DNA of 64,000 bases from assembly GCA_019828595.1 (NCBI GenBank), contig JAHQRK010000042.1, positions 62,001 through 126,000 on the forward strand. Reading direction: 5' to 3'. This DNA comes from Aphanomyces cochlioides (taxonomy: Eukaryota; Oomycota; Saprolegniomycetes; Saprolegniales; Verrucalvaceae). Positions 21,201-29,750 of the stretch are shown piece after piece (the first letter of the stretch is position 1; each line of letters starts with the position of its first letter). The notes under the pieces were generated by a model. That model ran no database searches. It was given only the letters and a program-made list of their open reading frames with translations, and was not told the origin of the DNA. The position numbers and the translations under genes were made by a program.

Positions 21201-22302
21201 CTGGACTCCGTACGGCTGTCCAAATCACATCTCATCTTTGGATGTTCCCCTTTGGCACAACTCGTATCTGCCTGGACTCGAAGACCTATACGATCAGTGC
21301 TCTACATCGACGCAAGACCAAGCCAATGTATTGGCGTCGCTTCACATCACGAAGTTGTCGCATTTGTTGACTCCGTGTCAGCGAGTTTGGCCAGCTTCGA
21401 TCTTGTTCGACAAAATCAACCGTGCCTGCCGCCAAGCCAATTTTGTCCCTCCAACGAAACAATGGATCTCAATCTTGGTGACCAAGTTATCACGATTGTT
21501 TGAGATTGTTTCTGAAGAGGATGCTCCCGTGTTCCACTTGCCGACGCCAAGCTCTGAATGGATGGAATGGCACTGGATGATACACCCTGACTCGAGTCCG
21601 ATCTTGTTGGCGCTTGCGACTTCGAAATCGGCTAAGATCAGAGCTTCTCCAGCTGTCAGCTCGTCCATCCTTCCTACCAAGCATCTCAACCTGCCATCCA
21701 ACTTTTACGAAGACCCCAAGCGCCTTACCCAACTTGCCGCCTTCCTCCAACCCGACCACATTCTCCCTCGATATGGAGAGTTCATTTTCAAGACCCTTCT
21801 CCGCGCCAACGCCATGCAATATCTGTTTCAGTACCAAGACCCCAAGCCGACGTGTGTCTTCTGTCGTGTCAATGAGACGTACGAGCATTTCCTGTTCTCT
21901 TGTGGATATGGTCAATCTGTTTGGTATTTTTTCAAGGCGATCCAGCGACTGCTCGAGTGTTCCTTTCCGTCAACGTGTCTGGAAATGTTCTACGAGACGC
22001 CCAAGCCGTCCGATGGATACTACATCCGTGGCTATCTGAAGATCTGGCCGATTGTCCGAGCCTGCGTGTATTATCAAATATGGCTCCAACGTGCCGATCG
22101 CACCTTTCGACCCGACCTCACAGCGAAGAGTCCGATGGAAGTTGCCATTCATGCTGCCTCTTTGATCAAGCTACATCTACAACACCTCCTGGTTGATCTC
22201 CCTCTCAAGAAGGGATACACCAAGGTATTCAATGTGCTCAAGCATCTATCTTCGGACCACTGGTTACGTCAACACATCATTCCTAACAGCGTCGTTTCAT
22301 GA
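18247..22302 (+). CDS. ORF2 of copy E, intact endonuclease-reverse transcriptase (1,351 aa)
   Basis: ATG at 18247 to TGA at 22300-22302. Motif positions: endonuclease N24, E50, Y140, D170, N172, D228 and D254-H255; reverse transcriptase D626 in LDFEKAFD, GVLQGDPLSP at 682-691 and YFADD at 724-728; zinc knuckle C1203, C1206, H1214, C1219. Differences from the other copies include EVFTSP for EVSTSP, GFPRD for GSPRD and QHLLVD for QQLLVD. Without its own leader this copy is probably not expressed unless from outside. Confidence 0.95.
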   Translation: MSDNNFSDVPTELVDWDPQIISLNTNGFSNSHRYILDKLSSVHDVSFIQETRFRTPSLHDRVAFHWQRITNHEGSLFFEEPIYPEVFTSPATGGLATLIHPHSPLKNATQVPHDNPVLRGRYLQVRCTLGPLTVVLHNIYAPAAFQERASYFEELPRDFPPHALHIVGGDFNCTLNKDLDSLRPSTSTMAGTLQLEQWMHSLSLVDLFRRQNPVARTFTSPTLTNRLDYIFCSSTLAGLRHWKATHMPHVPQADHVACRIITKRQTLRHGSGSWKAPTWLLRLPRAAEIVHGCLDRFLDKSPTFHNISKAYDMLVNDIRSQLKEFHSQRLEKQRLPLKKLAVEIASLLQVPNMRQDAVLVDRVRDLQKQIHELQDRDKQFRQDQAFQLHLYKAERSSKFHFMSPVPTPLKKTVFKELVDVNGNVVSNQQGMSDVLVDYYKDLFAAPEVQRSGDEVSSFLTPLTRHKQLPEQAQKELSAPLRANEFYHAIRHSSSNSAPGPNALPFEVLKLAPHKWSLVLELLFTHQLHSHPRLTPMQLVSTLVLLHKKGPKSQAKNYRPISLLNTDVKILTSILAYRLQRHIRHIIHPDQQGFIRRSNIQTNIARLDDMLHHIKLHSPSSMVALLDFEKAFDRVDHAYLLRVLRHYGFPETFVDMVRVLYSGRKSRILVNGFLSKPVHISRGVLQGDPLSPLLFVIALEPMCQLLRQHSNYGIKCGDRYHTGSYFADDSQLYAANETCLHRQLALVQTFCDKSGFRLNVDKTQILTYSQLNGNLASLQVTSDSPVKALGILVAPNLSPLARFNYVFEKFVARLSLWLYKARTMAGKVTILHSICLPVLWYQLAFVPADKDLAKKIDKAMLQFMHGEEINPSSSVHGLRLIKKEILFMPKKSGGLGLHHALALWQQHNRSVMIRCIQAITTPPRKSAMSAWITPGYTLLEKAFHPWGFPRDLLLANGSSAFIRQLYKNPNITPMWKALLSSWFESRWTPYGCPNHISSLDVPLWHNSYLPGLEDLYDQCSTSTQDQANVLASLHITKLSHLLTPCQRVWPASILFDKINRACRQANFVPPTKQWISILVTKLSRLFEIVSEEDAPVFHLPTPSSEWMEWHWMIHPDSSPILLALATSKSAKIRASPAVSSSILPTKHLNLPSNFYEDPKRLTQLAAFLQPDHILPRYGEFIFKTLLRANAMQYLFQYQDPKPTCVFCRVNETYEHFLFSCGYGQSVWYFFKAIQRLLECSFPSTCLEMFYETPKPSDGYYIRGYLKIWPIVRACVYYQIWLQRADRTFRPDLTAKSPMEVAIHAASLIKLHLQHLLVDLPLKKGYTKVFNVLKHLSSDHWLRQHIIPNSVVS

Positions 22303-22448
22303 GTGAGCTGACGGCTCACTCACTTCATCTCCTGTCCAATGACCACTTTGCCATATTCTGTTTTCCAAGTTCTATTTATACAGTACGAGGCAAATTAGTA
22401 AGTCATTAGGGCCTTTGCTCAAAAATAAGGTTAATACAACTCATTTAA

Positions 22449-23755
22449 CCATCACCACCCCACCCCGCAAGTCTGCCATGTCCGCCTGGATTACGCCGGG
22501 CTATACTCTCCTCGAGAAGGCTTTTCATCCATGGGGTTCCCCCCGAGATCTCCTCTTGGCAAATGGCTCTTCTGCATTCATCAGACAACTGTACAAGAAT
22601 CCCAATATCACTCCAATGTGGAAAGCCTTATTGAGTAGCTGGTTTGAATCTCGCTGGACTCCGTACGGCTGTCCAAATCACATCTCATCTTTGGATATTC
22701 CCCTTTGGCACAACTCGTATCTGCCTGGACTCGAAGACCTATACGATCAGTGCTCTACATCGACGCAAGACCAAGCCAATGTATTGGCGTCGCTTCACAT
22801 CACGAAGTTGTCGCATTTGTTGACTCCGTGTCAGCGAGTTTGGCCAGCTTCGATCTTGTTCGACAAAATCAACCGTGCCTGCCGCCAAGCCAATTTTGTC
22901 CCTCCAACGAAACAATGGATCTCAATCTTGGTGACCAAGTTATCACGATTGTTTGAGATTGTTTCTGAAGAGGATGCTCCCGTGTTCCACTTGCCGACGC
23001 CAAGCTCTGAATGGATGGAATGGCACTGGGTGATACACCCTGACTCGAGTCCGATCTTGTTGGCGCTTGCGACTTCGAAATCGGCTAAGATCAGAGCTTC
23101 TCCAGCTGTCAGCTCGTCCATCCTTCCTACCAAGCATCTCAACCTGCCATCCAACTTTTATGAAGACCCCAAGCGCCTTACCCAACTTGCCGCCTTCCTC
23201 CAACCCGACCACATTCTCCCTCGATATGGAGAGTTCATTTTCAAGACCCTTCTCCGCGCCAACGCCATGCAATATCTGTTTCAGTACCAAGACCCCAAGC
23301 CGACGTGTGTCTTCTGTCGTGTCAATGAGACGTACGAGCATTTCCTGTTCTCTTGTGGATATGGTCAATCTGTTTGGTATTTCTTCAAGGCGATCCAGCG
23401 ACTACTCGAGTGTTCCTTTCCGTCGACTTGTCTGGAAATGTTCTACGAGACGCCCAAGCCGTCCGATGGATACTACATCCGTGGCTATCTGAAGATCTGG
23501 CCGATTGTCCGAGCCTGCGTGTATTATCAAATATGGCTCCAACGTGCCGATCGCACCTTTCGACCCGACCTCACAGCGAAGAGTCCGATGGAAGTTGCCA
23601 TTCATGCTGCCTCTTTGATCAAGCTACATCTACAACAGCTCCTGGTTGATCTCCCTCTCAAGAAGGGATACACCAAGGTATTCAATGTGCTCAAGCATCT
23701 ATCTTCGGACCCCTGGTTACGTCAACACGCCATTCCTGACAGCGTCGTTTCATGA
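22449..23755 (+). CDS. ORF2 of copy C, C-terminal piece
   Basis: Begins with the right TSD of E and continues C ORF2 from ITTPPRKSAMSAW to the TGA at 23753-23755, including the CX2CX7HX4C knuckle. Frame open. The 3' UTR follows to 23901. Confidence 0.93.
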
Positions 23756-23901
23756 GTGAGCTAACGGCTCACTCACTTCATCTCCTGTTCAATGACCACT
23801 TTGCCATATTCTGTTTTCCAAGTTCTATTTATACAGTACGAGGCAAATTAGTAAGTCATTAGGGCCTTTGCTCAAAAATAAGGTTAATACAACTCATTTA
23901 A

Positions 23902-24613
23902 CCGCCAAGGTGGACGAACAAAAGATGTAGTCGAGTCGGTTGGTGAGTGTGGGACTTGTGAAGGCTCGTGCCACGGGGTTTTGACGGCGAAACAGATCCA
24001 CCAGAGACAAACTGTGCATCCATTGTTCCAGTTGAAGGGTGCCGGCCATGGTGGAGGTACTGGGTCTCAACGAATCCAAATCTTTGTTGAGAGTGCAGTT
24101 GAAATCTCCTCCAACAATGTGGAGCGCATGTGGAGGAAAGTCGCGTGGCAATTCTTCGAAGTAACTTGCTCGTTGTTGGAAGGCTGCCGGCGCATAGATA
24201 TTGTGGAGAACGACTGTCAGTGGACCCAGAGTACATCGCACTTGTAGATAACGACCACGAAGCACTGGGTTGTCATGAGGGACTTGAGTGGCGTTCTTCA
24301 AAGGAGAGTGAGGATGTATCAACGTAGCCAGACCTCCAGTGGCTGGCGACGTGGATACTTCAGGGTAAATAGGCTCTTCAAAGAACAAAGAGCCTTCGTG
24401 GTTTGTGATGCGTTGCCAATGGAACGCAACACGGTCGTGGAGACTTGGCGTGCGGAAACGGGTTTCTTGGATAAAGGAAACGTCGTGAACACTTGATAGT
24501 TTGTCGAGGATGTACCGATGGCTGTTGGAGAAGCCATTGGTGTTGAGGGAGATGATTTGTGGGTCCCAGTCCACGAGTTCAGTTGGGACATCGGAGAAGT
24601 TGTTGTCAATCAT
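23902..24613 (-). CDS. ORF2 of copy B, N-terminal piece
   Basis: Starts at ATG 24613 (MIDNNFSD) and runs through residues 1-237 of the endonuclease, including N24, E50, Y140, D170, N172 and D228, up to the TSD of copy C. The rest continues at 7299 on the other side of C. Confidence 0.93.
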
Positions 24614-24691
24614 CACGAGTACAGATGAAAATGAGTAGAATGGAGGGGTGAGAGGGGAGGTTGAAATGGATTGAAGCAGGGGATAGAAGCC

Positions 24692-24744
24692 TTAGAGTTG
24701 ATCGTCCTCCAAATCGAGGGGATCAATTTCGTCGGCGTTCATGG
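24692..24744 (-). CDS. ORF1 of copy B, last codons
   Basis: Carries the last 16-17 codons of ORF1 (ending DPLDLEDDQL) and the TAA at 24692-24694, cut off from the rest of ORF1 by copy G. Confidence 0.9.
24729..24744. repeat. TSD of copy G, left copy (16 bp)
   Basis: tcgtcggcgttcatgg at 24729-24744 is repeated at 25140-25155. One extra base (25139) lies between the 5' end of G and the right copy. Confidence 0.95.
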
Positions 24745-25138
24745 TTAAATGAGTTGTATTAACCTTATTTTTGAGCAAAGGCCCTAATGACTTACTAATT
24801 TGCCTCGTACTGTATAAATAGAACTTGGAAAACAGAATATGGCAAAGTGGTCATTGAACAGGAGATGAAGTGAGTGAGCCGTCAGCTCACTCATGAAACG
24901 ACGCTGTCAGGAATGGCGTGTTGACGTAACCAGGGGTCCGAAGATAGATGCTTGAGCACATTGAATACCTTGGTGTATCCCTTCTTGAGAGGGAGATCAA
25001 CCAGGAGCTGTTGTAGATGTAGCTTGATCAAAGAGGCAGCATGAATGGCAACTTCCATCGGACTCTTCGCTGTGAGGTCGGGTCGAAAGGTGCGATCGGC
25101 ACGTTGGAGCCATATTTGATAATACACGCAGGCTCGGA
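24745..25138 (-). mobile_element. LINE copy G, short 5'-truncated copy (394 bp)
   Basis: Contains only the 3' UTR and the last 80 or so codons of ORF2 on the minus strand, inserted near the end of copy B ORF1 with a perfect 16-bp TSD. Confidence 0.95.
24891..25138 (-). pseudogene. ORF2 of copy G, C-terminal fragment
   Basis: Encodes about residues 1271-1351 (from RACVYYQIWL to the TGA at 24891-24893). No catalytic domain remains. Read from upstream, B ORF1 runs into this fragment in an antisense-unrelated frame only by chance. Confidence 0.92.
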
Positions 25139-25139
25139 A

Positions 25140-28100
25140 TCGTCGGCGTTCATGGAGTGGTGAGCTTTGCTGCAGAGCTCGTCGATGTGGTAATTGTTGG
25201 TGATGCTTTTGAGCATCGAGATGGCCGACAAGACGGGAGCCGGCAAAGTGAACTTCTCGAGATTGTCGCTGAAGTTTTCGATCAAAGCAAACAGCGACCA
25301 GTCCGTCAAGCAGTTGGTGTCAGGCAATCTTGTTGCTTCTTGGTTCAATAGAACAGTCAGTGCCTCCGAGTTTGTGTAGAGGTCTGGGGCCCGATTTGAG
25401 AGGAATAAGTCAATCGTAGCAAGTGCAAAGAGGATGCGCTTGATCTCTGGTATGTCCGTGGTCAATTCTTCCAAGATTTCTGACGGGTGAATCTTGTATT
25501 GAGCCATGAAGTTGACGTGATGTTTGTAGTTGTGAGGCTTGCCTTGAGCTTTTAACAAAGCCATCTTGCGCTCAATAGTCTTGGTTGCAACAAGTGACTG
25601 AAACAAACTGAGGTCTTCATCTTGTGCGTACATAGCATGTGCAACGAGCTGAGGATCATCTCGCAAAATGCGTTGACATTCGGTGATACTGCCTTCGACT
25701 TTCTTGTCTCGAATGATCTTCTTCGCCAATTCGAGGTGGGCTGCAGCAGACTTGTTAAGTCGTTGTTTCTTCGCTTTGCCTTTGGTCTTTTTCGGGCGTG
25801 GCGCACTTGAATCTTCCAATACAATTCGAGGCACTGCAAAGTCTTCAAACGAGAGTTCCACGTCGTCTTCTTCGAGGATATGAAAACGGTTGGATGTCGG
25901 CAGGGGATCCAAACGTGGGGACGAAGGCAAAGTACGTTTTGGAGCTGGTCCAGACCGGTAGCCCGTTACCAATTGAAGGTCCAGCGAGTTCTTGGGCTGC
26001 TCACTTGGTGGAGCAAGAGCGGGCGATTCGTTGGTAGACATTTCCACATCTTCTTGTTGTTTGTCTTGTCCATTGTTGTTAGGGGGATCGCTGTCACCAG
26101 ACATATCGACATCAGAGCCATGAGAAGGAGCTGTTGGCTGTGGTTGTTCATCTTGACCATCTCCAGATGCCTCAGTTGAGTCGGCCGTGCCTTCCGCATT
26201 TGTTCCAGGGTCTTGATCATGATCGTCTCCATCATGTTCAGGTTCTTTTTCTCCTGACGGAGGAGATTTTGCCGCTGCCTTGGCCGCTTTTGCCTTCGCT
26301 TTTTCAGCCTTGGCCTCTGCACGTCGTGAAACAATCGACGGAGGCAATGTCTTGTTCAGAGCAGCGATCGTGTGCTGAAACACGACGACAAAAGGCTGAC
26401 CCGACGGATCCGTAATGGTGATTTCGCGTAGTGCGTCGCCGGATTTTGGCACCAGCACTGCAGGAGGCGCAGACGACTTGAAAATGACTCTCAAATGCGG
26501 CGACTTGATGTTCTGACCAGCAGTAGGGTTGAATGCTGCTATCACTGACTTGGTCAATGCAGCCATTTTCTTGACAATTGCCTTGGCCATCGAAGGGTGA
26601 CTGACCTTGTTGAACGTAACGTAGTAGTTGTTGCCATAACGCGAGTACTTGGGAACCAGGAAGTCTTTGCCACCAAGTCGAAACGTTGTGCCTCCCATTT
26701 CCACGCACGTAGACAAGTTGTAACTTGAGATCACAATGGTCTGTGGGTTCTTCTTGTGGATCAAAATGTTCGGAAATTTGGAGCCCCATAACGAACCAGG
26801 ATTTTCCTTGACAAATTGATCGCAGATGACTTTTTCGGACCAGTCCTTGTAGGCTTCGCCCAACTTGACTGTGAGCTCGTACACTTGGGACTGGGGGGTG
26901 AGCAAAATGTTTTCAATGAAGGCGTCCATGTCACCAGAGTCTTTGTAGAATGCGTCCGCCATGGCCTCGCATCGCGCAATATCGTCATCGGCAATAGCAT
27001 GAGCACCAGTGTTGCGATGTTTCGCGCCTTTGGGAGCATTGCCTTGCTTGGAATCTTTCTTGGACGAAGCTGAATCCTTGCCGGGAGTCTTTTGCGTCCA
27101 TGGATTGGCCTTTTCAGCGTTTTGTTGCTCTTGATCGCCTTGTATTTTGTCTGCCGCGGTAGGAGGATCAACAGCGCCATTTCCTTGAGCAACGGATTTG
27201 TCGACAATGTCTTGATTTGGCTGGTCATTGTCATTGTTTGTCGATTGTTCCTCGTGAATAACTTCTCCAGGAGTATCACACGGCTTCGCTTGGCCGTTAA
27301 TGTCGCCTGACCCATCAACCTCCGAGTGAATTTGAGTATTTCCCTCGTCGGTTAAGGCCTCGGTTTCAGTAGAATCCTTCCCCTCGGCGTCTCCAGAGAC
27401 CATATCCACGTCCTCTTGAGATTTTTCTTCTTCCTCTCCCGTTCTAGGAGGCTCAGCACAGGGGGCGACGCGGTTGGTGGCTGCTGGCTCAGTCCCATTG
27501 GTCACGAGAAAGGCCGGGGCCAGACCCCCAGTGACAGGGGTAGAAGGGGAATCCATGCCATCCCCGCAGCACGGTGACTGGGGTACACCATTGCTCCGGC
27601 GAGAACCCAAATCGGGATACCGCCCCCGCCCCTCCGAAGAGGCCCCTGGGGGGAAGTAGACAGAACCGCAGGGTGTGCCCATAGGGGGGGCCCTCGTAGC
27701 CTCTAGGGCTGGCATGGACCCCGTTTTCTCGCCGCCTTCACTGGGGATCGACTCCAATTGGAGTCCAGGGAAGCAGCCACCACAGGCACAAGGCCCCAGT
27801 GGTTCGCCCTCCTGAGTGAGGGCTTCGCTAGACAAGTTAACGACAGTGGTCTGGGGGTCAACCACTGACCCACTGAGGTTGACCCCCCCTGGAACTCCGG
27901 CGAGTGGAGCACCAGGTGAAGCGCTGGTGGAGCGAGACGCAGATTGGTCTCCAGAGACGCTGTTGGGGTCGAACTCGACCTCCACTTCGGCCCTAGGGTT
28001 AGGTGTAGAGACATTACTCACACCACTTCCGCCATCCTGATTGGACGACGAAAGTGGGTGAGGTGATACAATACCTGGAATGATGGTGACTCCGTGAGTG

Positions 28101-28141
28101 TTGGTCTCACGGAGCTCGGAACAGCTGTTGGCGTTGGACAT
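25140..28141 (-). CDS. ORF1 of copy B, main piece
   Basis: Starts at ATG 28141 (MSNANSCSELRE) and is open for the first 995 or so residues until the right TSD of copy G; the last codons are at 24692-24744. Without G this would be an intact ORF1. Differences include QHTIAALNK for QHKIAALNK and EGTADSTEASGDG for EGKADSTEASEDG. Confidence 0.92.
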
Positions 28142-28203
28142 TTTGAGCGCGGCGGCACTTGATAACTTCTTGACTTGAGGGGTACGAGGCAAATTCGGAA
28201 GTT

Positions 28204-28954
28204 CTCTGAATGGATGGAATGGCACTGGATAATTCACCCTGACTCGAGTCCGATCTTGTTGGCGCTTGCGACTTCGAAATCGGCTAAGATCAGAGCTTCT
28301 CCAGCTGTCAGCTCGTCCATTCTTCCTACCAAGCATCTCAACCTGCCATCCAACTTTTACGAAGACCCCAAGCGCCTTACCCAACTTGCCGCCTTCCTCC
28401 AACCCGACCACATTCTCCCTCGATATGGAGAGTTCATTTTCAAGACCCTTCTCCGCGCCAACGCCATGCAATATCTGTTTCAGTACCAAGACCCCAAGCC
28501 GACGTGTGTCTTCTGTCGTGTCAATGAGACGTACGAGCATTTCCTGTTCTCTTGTGGATATGGTCAATCTGTTTGGTATTTCTTCAAGGCGATCCAGCGA
28601 CTGCTCGAGTGTTCCTTTCCGTCCACGTGTCTGGAAATGTTCTACGAGACGCCCAAGCCGTCCGATGGATACTACATCCGTGGCTATCTGAAGATCTGGC
28701 CGATTGTCCGAGCCTGCGTGTATTATCAAATATGGCTCCAACGTGCCGATCGCACCTTTCGACCCGACCTCACAGCGAAGAGTCCGATGGAAGTTGCCAT
28801 TCATGCAGCCTCTTTGATCAGGCTACATCTACAACAGCTCCTGGTTGATCTCCCTCTCAAGAAGGGATACACCAAGGTATTCAATGTGCTCAAGCATCTA
28901 TCTTCGGACCCCTGGTTACGTCAACACGCCATTCCTGACAGTGTCGTTTCATGA
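28204..28954 (+). CDS. ORF2 of copy H, C-terminal fragment
   Basis: Encodes about residues 1103-1351 (SEWMEWHWIIHP to the TGA at 28952-28954), with an intact CX2CX7HX4C knuckle. Frame open. Confidence 0.92.
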
Positions 28955-29099
28955 GTGAGCTGACGGCTCACCACTTCATCTCCTGTTCAATGACCACTTT
29001 GCCATATTCTGTTTTCCAAGTTCTATTTATACAGTACGAGGCAAATTAGTAAGTCATTAGGGCCTTTGCTCAAAAATAAGGTTAATACAACTCATTTAA
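28204..29099 (+). mobile_element. LINE copy H, 3' fragment, host of copy B
   Basis: Plus-strand ORF2 C-terminus and 3' UTR, directly next to the 5' end of minus-strand copy B (28202; one extra base at 28203). The upstream part of H is probably on the far side of B, outside the window. The 3' end at 29099 is followed by 16 bp of satellite sequence, so H was inserted in the satellite. Its 3' UTR has the one-base deletion also found in O and P. Confidence 0.88.
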
Positions 29100-29115
29100 C
29101 CCACAAAATGCATCT
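29100..29115. repeat. satellite remnant: TSD shared by copies H and I (16 bp)
   Basis: cccacaaaatgcatct is satellite monomer sequence. It directly follows the 3' end of H (29099) and directly precedes the truncated start of I (29116). The same 16 bp follows the 3' end of I at 55490-55505, where the satellite continues. Confidence 0.95.
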
Positions 29116-29423
29116 ACTTATTCCTCTCAAATCGGGCCCCAGACCTCTACACAAACTCGGAGGCACTGACTGTTCTATTGAACCAAGAAGCAACAAGATT
29201 GCCTGACACCAACTGCTTGACGGACTGGTCGCTGTTTGCTTTGATCGAAAACTTCAGCGACAATCTCGAGAAGTTCACTTTGCCGGCTCCCGTCTTGTCG
29301 GCCATCTCGATGCTCAAAAGCATCACCAACAATTACCACATCGACGAGCTCTGCAGCAAAGCTCACCACTCCATGAACGCCGACGAAATTGATCCCCTCG
29401 ATTTGGAGGACGATCAACTCTAA
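29116..29423 (+). pseudogene. ORF1 of copy I, C-terminal fragment
   Basis: Encodes the last 101 residues of ORF1 (LFLSNRAPDLYTN to DLEDDQL) with the TAA at 29421-29423. Truncated at the 5' side by the insertion itself. Confidence 0.93.
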
Positions 29424-29501
29424 GGCTTCTATCCCCTGCTTCAATCCATTTCAACCTCCCCTCTGACCCCTCCATTCTACTCATTTTCATCTGTACTCGT
29501 G

Positions 29502-29688
29502 ATGAGTGACAACAACTTCTCCGATGTCCCAACTGAACTCGTGGACTGGGACCCACAAATCATCTCCCTCAACACCAATGGCTTCTCCAACAGTCATCGG
29601 TACATCCTCGACAAACTATCAAGTGTTCACGACGTTTCCTTTATCCAAGAAACCCGTTTCCGCACGCCAAGTCTCCACGACCGTGTTG
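29502..29688 (+). pseudogene. ORF2 of copy I, N-terminal fragment
   Basis: ATG at 29502 (MSDNNFSD), residues 1-62 ending at LHDRV, where the 5' end of copy J begins. The frame runs on into the J leader and J ORF1 (RVV then LPNLPRTP) because the leader is open in that frame. Confidence 0.93.
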
Positions 29689-29750
29689 TACTTCCGAATT
29701 TGCCTCGTACCCCTCAAGTCAAGAAGTTATCAAGTGCCGCCGCGCTCAAA

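Larger units (their letters stand above)
17282..22448 (+). mobile_element. LINE copy E, 5'-truncated in ORF1
   Basis: Plus-strand copy beginning inside ORF1 (residue 719) and ending with a full 3' UTR at 22448. It has a 16-bp TSD in copy C ORF2 at codon 922. ORF2 is complete and open. Confidence 0.95.
7300..23901 (+). mobile_element. LINE copy C, 5'-truncated in ORF2, split by D and E
   Basis: Plus-strand copy in pieces 7300-9798, 17195-17281 and 22465-23901, interrupted by D and E. It starts at ORF2 codon 60/61, so it lost ORF1 and the endonuclease N-terminus, as is usual for incomplete target-primed reverse transcription. It ends with a full 3' UTR at 23901 and has a 16-bp TSD. The pieces join in frame, so C had an otherwise open ORF2 before D and E arrived. 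Confidence 0.93.
6030..28202 (-). mobile_element. LINE copy B, 5'-complete, split by A, C and G
   Basis: Minus-strand copy now in three visible pieces: 25156-28202 (5' end and most of ORF1), 23902-24744 (ORF1 end, spacer, ORF2 N-terminus) and 6030-7299 (ORF2 middle). C sits between 7299 and 23902, G between 24744 and 25156, and A cuts it at 6030; the rest is left of the window. Joining the pieces through the TSDs gives open ORF1 and ORF2 frames. B itself abuts plus-strand ORF2 sequence (H) at 28204, so it is probably inserted in H. B is older than A, C and G. Confidence 0.9.
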
